From positions 1 through 64,000 of the forward strand of contig WHUZ01000084.1 in NCBI GenBank assembly GCA_015179045.1: a DNA stretch of 64,000 nucleotides, in the 5' to 3' direction. The notes below the pieces were generated by a model. The model was not told where the DNA came from and searched no databases. It worked only from the letters and a program-made list of their open reading frames with translations. Made by a program: the position numbers and the translations under genes. The stretch comes from Kalaharituber pfeilii. Taxonomy: Eukaryota > Ascomycota > Pezizomycetes > Pezizales > Pezizaceae. Positions within the stretch are counted from its first letter, which is position 1. Each line of letters starts with the position of its first letter. Positions 1 to 9,696 of the stretch are shown here, one piece after another.

Positions 1-2
1 GC

Positions 3-88
3 GAGGTACATACTCGCTCGTTCAAAAAGTATTGGAACGGCTGACTAATTATGCGCTAGTAAGCCGTTCTAAACGAGCGAGTACTTAC
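3..88. repeat. Imperfect 86-bp palindrome
   Basis: The left arm (gtacatactcgctcgtt, then ggaacggct) is the reverse complement of the right arm (agccgttct, then aacgagcgagtacttac) with a short spacer. It may be a tiny foldback MITE or the end of an element cut by the window edge. No target duplication is visible. Confidence 0.5.
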
Positions 89-109
89 ATCAGTTCGGTT
101 GCCGCCAAG

Positions 110-2001
110 TACTGTTAGCTATGGCTTAGTGCGCAGGGATGGCTTAGTGCGCGCTAAAATATCCCTGCTCCTCGGCACCAACCCCCCCCCCCTTATTCTG
201 CATATCACGAGATCTAGCTATGCTATGCTTCTCAAACTTCACATATACAATCAACCATGCCTGTATATACTGAAGATAACCTCCAAAAAGCTATACAGCA
301 TGCACGGGACATGCCTTGGGTGTCCAGAGCTCGCATTGCAGACCTCTATGGTGTCAATGCGGATACCTTACGTCGCAGGGTTGCAGGAAAGACGCAAGCA
401 CGCAATAAAGCTCACCAATACCGTCAATTGTTCACTCCAGGGCAGGAGGAAGCTATAGCAGATCACTGCTGCCTCATGGCACAGCGTGGGTTTCCTATGA
501 GCCTTTCTCTCATCCATCGAATGGCTCAGGATATCCTCAATTCACGTCCTGGCAACATACATAGGCTCGGTGAGCTATGGGTGAATCGTTTTATCAAGCG
601 ACACCCTATCCTGAAGAAGGAGTGGGTTGAGCATCAACAGCGTTCGAGGAAGCAAGCTGGAGCTACTCCGGAGCTCCAAACTGCATTTTATAAGCTGTTG
701 AATGACCTTATCCGTCGCTACCAGGTAACACCGGCTAACCTTTGGAACTGTGATGAGAAAGGTATGACACTTGGTAGATCTGGACGAGAGAAGGCTGTTG
801 TACGTGCAGGCACGGTATCTACTGCTGTGAGTGAAGGCAGCAGAGAATTCTGCAGTGTATTGGAGACAATGCCACAGGTGATGTCATACCACCATTTATT
901 GTATGGCAAGGAAAGACGCATCGTGAAGGGTATTATGCAACCAATGAGGGTATTGCAGAGTCAAGAAGGATTAGCATTGCACTCATTCCTGGAGGAGGGT
1001 ATGGAGTCTCTCCAAGTGGATATATGGATGACGAGTTAGGATTTGAGTATATCTCCAGACACTTTGAGCGGCACACCGCCCCCACTACCACTGCTCGCAT
1101 CCTCATCGTTGACGGCCATAGCTCCCATGTCCACTGGAAGGTAGTCCAGTTCGCATTAAAGCATAACACTCACATGATATGCCTCCCTCCACACTCCACC
1201 GGCTTCATGCAGCCATTGGATATAGGATGCTTTGGTATTCTGCAGCGCGCTCAGGCAAGACAGTGGTTAAGGCCTCTAGCCGCAAGCATGTGGGCAAAGG
1301 TAGAGTCCTAACGGACAAGGACGTCATGGAGGGCATTGAGCGAGCAGAGAAGCAGCGTGCAGCGGAAGCAGCGAAAGTCCAGCGCCGACAAGATAGGGTG
1401 GAGTTGAAGAAGCTGAATGATGAAGCAAAGGCACAGTGGGAGACGGAGGTCGAAGCATGGCGACTGGAAGTTGATGCTGCGAGGAAAGAGAAAAGGAAGC
1501 CACCACTGAAGCCACAAAAACCGAAGGTGTTGAAGGTGTTGCCTGGCTCTGAGGTGGCTGAAGAGTGGGAGGAGGTCCATTTTGATGAGGAACAGCTTGT
1601 AGAGATGCTGGATGCTGTTAGATTGCAGCAATTCGCTGAGGTATGTAGCCATGTGAGCTTCAGATTCTAGTGCTAACCATTGAGTAGGTGGATGATGAAG
1701 CAGTATGATGGCTTGGATTAGTACAATGCGTGGTAGTGCGGGTAGGATGTGGGGGGGGGGGGGAGGGGGTCATCATAGGGGGGTACTCAATTCAGAATGG
1801 GGTTTTGACATCGAAAGCTTTATTTTTTCATATGTATGATAGATGCAATGTGTAGAGTGAGCAATTGTGATGATATGCGCCGAAAATTACAGTCTTTTGC
1901 CTATATGCGTCGGCAGAATATGAAGAATAATGCTGAGTCAGCGTGCTGCCCAGGTGCTACGCACTAAGCCATCCCTGCGCACTAAGCCATACTTAACAGT
2001 A
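110..2001 (+). mobile_element. Fot1/pogo-type DNA transposon, decayed
   Basis: Near-identical terminal inverted repeats of about 41 bp lie at 110-152 and 1961-2001. Both begin TACTGTTA and contain two tandem GGCTTAGTGCGC motifs. The ends fall at TA dinucleotides, as expected for the Tc1/mariner superfamily. The 1.9-kb length and the DDD transposase remnant inside match fungal Fot1/pogo elements. The transposase has frameshifts and an internal deletion, so this copy is dead as an autonomous element, although its termini look intact. Confidence 0.85.
257..1670 (+). pseudogene. pogo-family transposase pseudogene
   Basis: An ATG at 257 opens a CENP-B/psq-like helix-turn-helix N-terminus (WVSRARIADLYGVNADTLRR, then a second HTH with WVNRFIKRHP). 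The catalytic region reads WNCDEKG (first Asp), then shifts frame near 878. The second frame gives VIPPFIVWQGK, LIVDGHSSH (second Asp) and LPPHSTGFMQPLD (third Asp), a DD35D spacing typical of pogo. Near 1245 the core is deleted and joined, in yet another frame, to the charged C-terminal tail (1300-1670). At least two frame breaks and a deletion make it non-functional. The family call is strong; exact break points are approximate. Confidence 0.85.
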
Positions 2002-2764
2002 GACACAGATAGTCTTCAGTTGCGGAACTGTTGGAGAATATGCAGCGCTGAAGTGAAACATCATGCACAGTGGTTAGGTGTGCTGAAGATATGCAACCTG
2101 AGCTGTGGCCATGATGCTGGCTGACGTTTCGTGATTCTATGGTCTTCTATTTCCTATGCCGATTATATCCTCTTTACCGTCTGAATCCGCTGCTATGCGC
2201 AACCTCATTCCGCACCAATAATTGTTTAGTTAGGTACGAAGGTACTTCCTGAATTTTTGTTGCATAAATAGGGCCATTTTGGGACGCATATTTGGGGTTG
2301 TTCTGTCTGAATTAATCAACTTTATCCCACCGCATTTTAGCACAGGAACACTGGAAGTACAGTGTTCAATAATTCGCGCGCCAAGAGAGTCTGGGTACGA
2401 GAACAGAAGTGTTGAAGATTATGCAACGAGCTTCACGGGACATATCACGTGAGGCTGTCATGTGTGAAGAAACCACTAGAACGTGGATAGCACATGAGCC
2501 GAGATCATGGTATGAGGTAATTCCAATGTGATGATGAGGTATCTAGTTGTGGATACGCTTGTTGTAATGATGAGCAACCTCATACTCGCACCAATTTGCT
2601 GGCAGCTCATGTCTATATATATGTGGGTGTTAGGAGCACATATTGTACGTTGAATACACAAGAGACAAGTGAGAACAATCTAATACGTATCCCTGCGCAC
2701 CTTTTCTGTATTTGTTGCTTTAAGTACAGTATCCTATTTTGACACCCGAACGTTAACTAAGCTG
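2002..2764. other. Intergenic, repeat-derived; no gene seen
   Basis: No convincing coding region. The part at about 2045-2105 is similar to the reverse complement of about 28575-28680 (shared aaacatcatgcacagtggt), so it is a dispersed diverged repeat. CTGGGTACGAGAACA at 2390-2404 matches the right end of the micro-MITE seen intact at 29212 and 59086. The part at 2212-2272 resembles 29311-29366. Confidence 0.5.
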
Positions 2765-3795
2765 GCTTGCCGTCTGCTGCTCTCTCTAGGCCTCTTCTTA
2801 TCCCGTTTACTTCGACGCCCCCGAGCCCATGCCTTTCCACCTCCCCCATCCCATTTCCAAAAGCCGCCACCTACCCTGCTTTTGGTGGCCCACTCAATGG
2901 ATGCCTCCCGCTCTGCCCTTTTCTCCCGTCCCCTTGCACCTCCTCCACTTCCGTCCACTCACACTCCCCGCCCCATGATATCTCGTCCACCCCCTCTGGC
3001 ACCACAAAGCTCACCATGCTCTGCATTCGTCCTATAATGGACTCGAACACATCTTTCTTCTCTTTGCCAGCCCCACCTCCCAATCTCTCCAGTCCCTTCC
3101 CCTCTCCTCCTCCCTTTCCCCTCTGAAGCCTTCCTGACCATACATCTCCGCAGCTGGTTGGGCCTTGTATGCTCCTCGCCATGAACCTTGCCTGCGCTGC
3201 GTCCAAAGCGGTCTCTGCGCTTTCTGCCCCCATGATCTAATTCACGTTTTCTCTCGCCGTGCCATGTACTGCACCCATCGCCTTTTTCAGTACCTGGTAC
3301 TGCAGCTTCTCTACTTCTTTCCTCCACTCCTTTTGTCCCCTCCACCCTATCTCCACACCACACATCACTACCGCTCTCACCATCCCAGTGTATATCGGCC
3401 TCCAGCTTCTCGGGCTCAGCCCCCACTGTTCTCCCCTACGCCCATCATCCTCCCCGCCATCCTCCTTGCCTTCTCGATCCTCGCCTTCCAGTGGAAGTCG
3501 AATGTCAGCGTCGAATCGAAGATCACCCCCAACCACTTGATTCTTTCCACTTCCTTCCGCCGCCTCTTTACTTTGCCGAACACTATGTCTTCGTGTTTTG
3601 CCGGTTCCAGCGGCACCCCGTTTTCTTCTGCTACCTGCTTCACGATTTCCCTTACCCTCACCCTCATCCTCTCCATATCCTTCACTCCTTCCCAGTCCCA
3701 TGCGGTGACGTTGATGTCATCCACGTATGACGGGACCTCGCACTCAACATCCGGCACTTTCGCCCTTAGGGCCTCCTCCAGTTTTCGCAACGTGG
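2765..3795 (-). pseudogene. Tad-like LINE remnant, reverse transcriptase part
   Basis: Read on the minus strand, about 3795 to 3430 encodes the end of a reverse transcriptase palm: VPSYVDDINV is the YxDD catalytic box, followed by KRRRKEVERIKWLGVIFD. Downstream, in shifting frames, are thumb and linker segments (GLSPRSWRPIYTGMVRAVV, then AVHGTARENVN) typical of fungal non-LTR elements. The 5' half (endonuclease and fingers) is missing, there are several frameshifts, and the 3' RNase H region is not visible. The upstream edge abuts a TPR fragment at about 3800, which suggests that a 5'-truncated LINE inserted into an older NLR-type gene. It is not functional. Confidence 0.7.
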
Positions 3796-3799
3796 GTGC

Positions 3800-4230
3800 C
3801 AGCCATATTAACAATAAGAGTACGTGGGGTGTTCTGTACCCAGTGCCTTTCCCTCCCAGCCAATGGTCGTTCAAACAACTCTAGTGCCCTGTCATATTGC
3901 CCTTGATGATAAAATATTCCTGCCATATTGTTTACTGTACGAAGGGTATCTAGATGGTCTGCACCCAGTACCTTTTCCCTCCCAGTCAATGCTTGCTCAA
4001 ATAAGCCCAGTGCCTTGTCGTATTGGCCTTGCTGGTAGAATACTTCTGCCATGTTGTTGACCATACGGAGGGTATCTGGGTGGTCTTCACCCAGTTCTCG
4101 CGAGCCTGGGAGAAGGGAATCATATAGGCAGTCCAAGCTGCCCTTCTCCCAGCTCGCACGATTAAGCCCTATTACCCTCATCAAAGATTCCACCTTGGGG
4201 CTAGGTCCATCCCTACTCACTTCGTTCGTA
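3800..4230 (-). pseudogene. TPR-repeat fragment of an NLR-type gene
   Basis: The translation holds two and a half kinesin-light-chain-like TPR units of 42 residues (LGEDHPDTLRMVNNMAEVFY, then ADHLDTLRTVNNMAGIFYHQ). Such near-identical units form the C-terminal sensor arrays of fungal NB-ARC/NACHT STAND proteins. There is no ATG at the upstream end and no nucleotide-binding domain in the flanking DNA. The downstream side is cut by the LINE remnant. It is best read as a fragment of a lost TPR-NLR. Confidence 0.65.
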
Positions 4231-4576
4231 GCATAAATCCCGTTGCATAAACTAGAAAATTAAAAACTTGTACCCTCACGTATGTCAGGGGGCTCGCCCC
4301 CAGGCACCCCCATTAGATCATAAATAAATTAGGAAATATCACCAACAAAATCAAAGAAACGAATACTAACAATACACCTCTTACGTTCCATTGATTTCAA
4401 TCTATTCATTTTTGATTAATAAAACCTACTAGTAAAACAGCAATAATCCTCCAAAGACCTCCATGGTATATGCCATCCATCAACTCGAAGAAACACCACA
4501 AGAAGCGTACGACAACAACCAAACCCATCCATCAGCCCCGAAGAAATACACATAATCGAAAACCCATACCTAGCCT

Positions 4577-4641
4577 TTCTTTCTTTTTTTTTTTTTTTTT
4601 TGAACGTAACCCCGCTTGCAGCTGTTCGCCGTGGCAGGGCT
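4577..4641 (-). mobile_element. F1 micro-SINE with 12-bp target duplication
   Basis: A poly(T) run is followed by the F1 body in reverse orientation (ccccgcttgcagctgttcgc, ending gccctgc complement). The direct repeat catacctagcct lies at 4565-4576 and again at 4642-4653. The body without its tail is about 40 bp. It sits immediately downstream of the stop codon of the coiled-coil gene. Confidence 0.8.
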
Positions 4642-4654
4642 CATACCTAGCCTA

Positions 4655-5286
4655 TCACAAAACAGTTAACCCGATGTGTTGACGAATCATGTTCTTCCTA
4701 TCATTTATTCTACCACCTACAGGTAGCCCGAACGCAATAAGAAGGTCGTTTACGGCTGCATCTATTAACGATATCAAGGTTAGTCTCTGTGCTGTACATA
4801 ACGATTTTCTTTTTCACTTACTATCCATAGCATGAATATCGGCAGAAGTCTGCGGAAACCCTTGAATTTGCTGACCGTCTAGGGCGAGTAACGCCTCCAA
4901 TGGTGTGGTATTGTTGGTGACTTTTGAATTTAGTAGCCTCGCGAAGTTGTTTCGATTCCTATTCTAGTGTCAGTGTAAACGTCTTTCCATAGGTGTACTG
5001 ATCTTATGATGTTGTCATACTCTCGAGTGAAGTCTCTGCGTAGATCTCTCAGGTCGGTGCGTACATCTCTCAGCTCGGTGCGTACCTCTCTCAGCTCGGT
5101 GCGTACCTCTCCCAGTCCGGTGCGTAGATCTCTCAGCTCGAGTAGGATCTGGTTTAGTTGGGCAGCCATATCCACTACCGGGATGTTTGGCATTTTCTCC
5201 ATTTCCGTAGCTGCATTTGAAAGCCCGTTGGCTGAGGCTCTCATGGCCTCTGCCAGAGTATTGAAATCAGGAAGTTGTGCAGCCAT
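4655..5286 (-). CDS. Small coiled-coil protein, three exons, function unknown
   Basis: Starts at an ATG at 5286 (MAAQLPDFNTLAEAMRAS). Splicing two GT-AG introns (donor GTACAC with acceptor CACTAG; donor GTAAGTG with acceptor AATAG) gives one frame to a TGA at 4655. Exon 1 carries a run of 7-residue units (ELREVRT, ELREVRT, ELRDVRT, DLRDLRR), a predicted coiled coil. Exon 2 reads NFARLLNS and QQIQGFPQTSADIHAMD. Exon 3 reads DLLIAFGLPVGGRINDRKN. The C-terminal pattern (N-A-R-x-x-N-S, F-P-x-T-x-x-x-I, L-G-L-P-x-x-G) recurs, as I recall, in many ascomycete hypothetical proteins of this size. No enzymatic motif is present. The consistent splicing argues for a real gene; its role is unknown. Confidence 0.75.
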
Positions 5287-7179
5287 TATACTGGAATTTC
5301 AAAGCTGTCAAATGATTAATAACCCTTTGGTTAACTTGAACTAAATTTGAATTCACTATCCAAACTTAGCCAACAGATGGAGTAGAGCGAAACGAAATGA
5401 TATCGCCCAACAATACCGAGTCGAGAATGTAGCGTAGCGAGAGGCGAAGCCGATGCAGAGAGAAGTCAACAGGACTAAGAGAATCCTCGTGGGAACCGCT
5501 GTTACTTATACTTCGCCAAGGCGCTGGGCTGGACCCCGGTCGTCGATCTCTGGCTTGATAACCCTAGGTCTGGGCAACTAGTCTATGTTAGGAAAGACGG
5601 TAACCATAAAAAAAAATTGCAGACATCCTGTTGTAAGTACTCTACAAGCCTACTAGTAAGAGAAGGCCTTCTTCCCGGCTTGCAGAATAGGATACCTATA
5701 ATTACCTCTTATAGTTACTGTTCTTTCTTGTACAAACTAGACATCTAGACTTTTGGTAAAAAAGTTACACTGTACTAGACTAGTGACTGCTGGATTGGGG
5801 AGGTTAGTTAGTGATTAGTCAGCTAAAATATGTGAGCCAGACTGGCCTGTCGGCCGGGTGCTTGCAGGGAACTGTATCGTTCTACAGGGGACTACACAAG
5901 CCTTCAGATCGCATGCCAGATTTGAGGTGTATGTATGTCGTCTATAAAACCAATAGGAATGCCTGCTTCTTGGTTCATGTCTCACTCATACCTCTACCAA
6001 TCCATTACCCACGCTGCAGTATGGCTATAATTCACTCTTCTCTTGCACAAATTGTGGAGGCTACAATTGCATCCATGTCACCACTTCATCAACAGGCTCC
6101 TCTAACTGGAGAGCAGTTTGCCCATGGTTTATTGAGAGCTCTACAACTGCATCTGCTACTTGGACTATGCGACGGGACAGGCACTTGTTGCCTGAATGCA
6201 CACTGACCGCCTGCTCCACTTCTGGTCGCCTGTTCTCAGCCTGGGTCTTAGTCTGAGTCCGAGCTGACCCTGGGATTGCCTCATTTATGTTCATGGCACA
6301 CTTAGAAATAAACGCAATTTTCACACCATAAAATTTAAAAGGTCGGATTTTACCCCATTGGGTAATTTACACTATTGAATTTTCATTTAACAACAGAGAG
6401 AATGATAACTAAACGGAGCGATTAGGCGATTAAAAGTGGAGCAGGCGGTCAGTGTGCATTCAGGCAGAAAGTGCTTGTCCCGAGGGGTTTTGCAATTCTT
6501 AGCCCAGAACTTTGCGGGTATCTTTACAGGACTTACTATTCTATAGAGTTCAAACACGCTTCCAGCGCTTTACGAGAGTATCAATATCATTCCTCCAGGG
6601 GCCCTTTAGATGCTCTGGAATTTTGGTTAAAGTGTGATCTCGTTTCACGAGACCATATGATAAATATTCTTCGGGCCTCTGAAAATACAGCTGCAAGGTT
6701 ACATTCCGGCGCCTACTTTGTTAGCCCTCAACTACTGTAGATTGGCATTTATAATAGCCCCTCTCACCCACCCAGCGTTGCTTAGAAGGGAGCTCCACAT
6801 GCCCAACCTGTCCAAAAGGAAAAGAGCACCACCCCCAGGGCCACTTCGACTGCAAAGAGCAAACGGAAGCCATGCTAGAGCCCCCACCCACGTTACCTGC
6901 CTTCATATGCTAAAGACCTCCATGTCTATCAATCCTCATGTATATCCTGTTATGCTGTTTCATGTATGTATAATTCGTGTGTTTAAGTTCCGTTCATCCG
7001 CCGTGTAGATGGGTCTTCAAGTAGACGTCTTCTTCTCCCTACTGCCTACTGGCGTGGGTCTATGGCGTGGTTCTGTAAAATATAGAATAGAGAGTATATT
7101 CTATTTAAACTCGTTGGGTGATCTTGGGAGCTCTATTCATTTACCTACCGATTCTTCGGCCCTCTTTATACCCTTCTGT
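5287..7179. other. 1.9 kb without a supported gene
   Basis: Mostly low-complexity or AT-rich DNA. A short ATG-initiated frame at 6020-6206 (MAIIHSSLAQIVEATIAS) could be a gene fragment, but it has no recognisable domain. It ends in the inverted repeat listed at 6168-6484. Confidence 0.3.
6168..6484. repeat. 51-bp inverted repeat around a 215-bp centre
   Basis: The segment 6168-6218 is the near-perfect reverse complement of 6434-6484 (core gcctgaatgcacactgaccg). It could be a foldback element or a partial inverted duplication. I see no target duplication. Confidence 0.6.
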
Positions 7180-7190
7180 GGCTACAATTC

Positions 7191-8456
7191 GGAACCTCTC
7201 CGGACAGGCAGATTCTGCCTGCCGCTCCCGGACCTCATCAGACGATAAACTTTACGCCATGACACTGTGACACAGGTACCAACATTGTGGGGTAGGTATG
7301 ATCAGTTGTTGGTACAGGCATATGGCAAGACAAGACAAGTTTTAAAGTGGACTAGTGACGTAAGTGCGTACTGTGCCCACTGGCTACCAAATGTCGGCCC
7401 ATGCTGTGATCTACTAGTTTGAATGCATGATTACTCAATTAAGTAAAAAATAAAAAATGGAAAAATAGATCTGAATTAATGAGCAGATGAAGAAACAAAA
7501 ATGAAATTTTGGGTTTCCTGTAGTACCGCACTCTGTCATATTACTTGCTCATCAGTTCCGGTCACTGCTGGTAGGCTTCGCCTTGCGCTGTCTGTGCTCG
7601 TAGGATGTTACATTTGGAGTACACTACTCCAGATGCACAAGAGCTTATTCATTTGCAGTGCAGAGCATTTTGAGGATGTGCAATTGAGGTGCAGGTGTAG
7701 GTAGTAAAAGGTTCAGGATATCCTGCAAAGCCTGACAATTTTGAAACTGCTGGATGAGCTACGCTGCTTTACAGGTTTGAATTCTTCGCTAGAAAGATTG
7801 GCATGACATTGCTCTGTTTAAATAATTTTGTTCCGCATACAAGCTACAATCCTATCGCAGAGACAAAAAAAAAAATTAGGTTACCTCACTACAATATGTG
7901 AAGTTGAGAATCCAGCTGGCGCCGTTTGGCCATGAGTCAATATTCAATGATCACAATCCGGCAGCTTGAGACATTGACGCTGTAGGTTCGGTTGATGTAG
8001 TTAATAGCCATCTAGGATGAATTAAAGTGATTGGAATTGGTGTCTGCAATTCAAACAATGGTCCAAGCTTGTTGTGACATGGAAGCGTGTATTGATACAG
8101 TAAGTAATACTACTCATTACCAGCATTTGTTGCTATAATAGCATGCGTTGGTTGAAAAGCTGTAGCTACATTGCTATTTACCAAGGCCCCCAAGAGAAAC
8201 GCTGCTGTTTTCCCTACAAAACTGTCCTCTCAACAGAGAAGATACCCTGTTGCCACACCAGGTCACTGACCTCTCGCACGGACTCTGCCCAGCCTCTATT
8301 TTGCATCACTAAATGCTGGTAACAAGTACGGAGTACCAACCTTTGATCTACCTACCCCACACTGTTGGTACCTGTGTCACAGTGTCATGGCGTAAAGTTT
8401 ATCGTCTGATGAGGTCCGGGAGCGGCAGGCAGAATCTGCCTGTCCGGAGAGGTTCC
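7191..8456. mobile_element. Non-autonomous Mutator-like element
   Basis: Terminal inverted repeats of roughly 110-125 bp begin GGAACCTCTCCGGACAGGCA and are almost identical at both ends (7191-7310 and 8335-8456). The element is flanked by an exact 11-bp direct repeat, ggctacaattc, at 7180-7190 and 8457-8467. Long TIRs with 9-11 bp target duplications are the signature of MULEs. The 1.0-kb interior has no transposase-like frame, so movement would need an enzyme in trans. The near-identity of the TIRs suggests recent insertion. Confidence 0.85.
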
Positions 8457-8771
8457 GGCTACAATTCACTGGTCAACTGGTTTCCCAAATTGGTTATCTG
8501 CCCAAACTAGTCGTTTCCGGCAATCCCGCCCAAAGCGGCCATTTTTGGGTTAGCCGAACCTCGCTTACGCGACCTTATTCGGGGAAGAGTTTATTACCAA
8601 TGGTCCGTGGCAGCGATGGCATAGGCTATGATGTTTGGATATAATAATGCCACTTCGCCGTAGCTAGAGACAGACATATCGCGTAAAAGTCCGGATAGGA
8701 AAAAAAGACAACAGTGCGGAGCTGGAGGGCACGTTGCACGCCTACTTGAGTAGATATCTATGGGTATATAG

Positions 8772-8815
8772 GCCCTGCCATAGGTTGGCAGCCTGTATGC
8801 GGGGTTACGTGATCC
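8772..8815 (+). mobile_element. F1-related micro-SINE body, longer variant
   Basis: It begins GCCCTGCCATAGGTTGGCAG and ends gcggggttacgtgatcc. It shares both termini of F1 but has a different middle. The same variant occurs inverted at 33028-33071. No poly(A) tail is preserved. Confidence 0.5.
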
Positions 8816-9058
8816 AAAGATGAAAAGGAATATGACATCGACCCCACTCGCACATCGACCCCACTCGCTTCGCTCGGGGGTCGGTCATTATCATAGCTAT
8901 TATACCTAGGGCCGGGTAGAGAGCTAGCCATGGTTTCCGCAAAGACCTTTCGACGGTAGGTGACTAAACTAACTGCAAGGTCATATATTTTGCCTTTTTG
9001 AGGACTAATCTAGAAGAGCAATTGAAATCAAGGAAATACAAATATAAGTCAGGAAAAA

Positions 9059-9116
9059 TTTTTTTTTTTTCTTTGATATCATTATTTGCGTGCTGCCCTA
9101 TGGGCTATAGTGAGAT
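9059..9116 (-). mobile_element. F2 micro-SINE
   Basis: A poly(T) run is followed by gatatcattatttgcgtgct and gccctatgggctatagtgag, the reverse complement of the F2 body. No clear target duplication. Confidence 0.6.
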
Positions 9117-9450
9117 AAAACGAGAGGAAAAAATAAAATGGAAGATAAATGACAAGACAAATTAAAGGGAAGGAAAATGACGTGATAGATATTCAACTCT
9201 ACACCTCTCTTTCGTCTTTGGCGGGTAAGCAAAATCAGAAAAAAATCACATAACTACTTGTTTTGTAAAAGATCGCCTTTTTTCCACAATAAACAATTAA
9301 ACCCAAGCTCTCACCACTTCGCCACCTCAATACCCCAAAAATAGGAAAACAGGCTGGGTCGCGTTCATCATAGCATGAGATAATAATAGGAATTTGCTAG
9401 CATGATGTCAATGAGGCGGTGCAACAAGCTCATAAGTTGCGGGACTGATA

Positions 9451-9495
9451 TTTTTAAGTTACATAACCGTTTACCGCTGTTCGCTATAGCAGGGC
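9451..9495 (-). mobile_element. Diverged F1 micro-SINE
   Basis: Its reverse complement reads gccctgctatagcgaacagc, then ggtaaacggttatgtaactt, then a short A-run. It matches F1 along the body with several substitutions, including many C-to-T changes. Confidence 0.55.
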
Positions 9496-9696
9496 GGGCT
9501 CTGACTCGGTGCCACCGAATGGCAAACCACAGCGATAGTATAATCAATGATTGCTAAGCAAATAAAGATATCATAAGCAAGAAGAAATAACGCCACGCTC
9601 GATGAGGCTATATAACGGGGGCTAGAATCCACAAGAAAGGATGGGGCCCCGGGCGGTGTTTCAAGGCACCTACAACCAATAGCACCTTCATCAACT

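Larger units (their letters stand above)
8468..9696. other. Intergenic, holding micro-SINE relics
   Basis: No gene is supported. It contains a diverged F1-like body (8772-8815), an F2 copy (9059-9116) and an F1 copy (9451-9495), listed separately. A short direct repeat (cgaccccactcg) lies at about 8838-8870. Confidence 0.4.

Noticed and set aside
5811..6206. 131-residue frame as a gene
   Set aside because: No recognisable domain, non-ATG start, and its end lies inside an inverted repeat.
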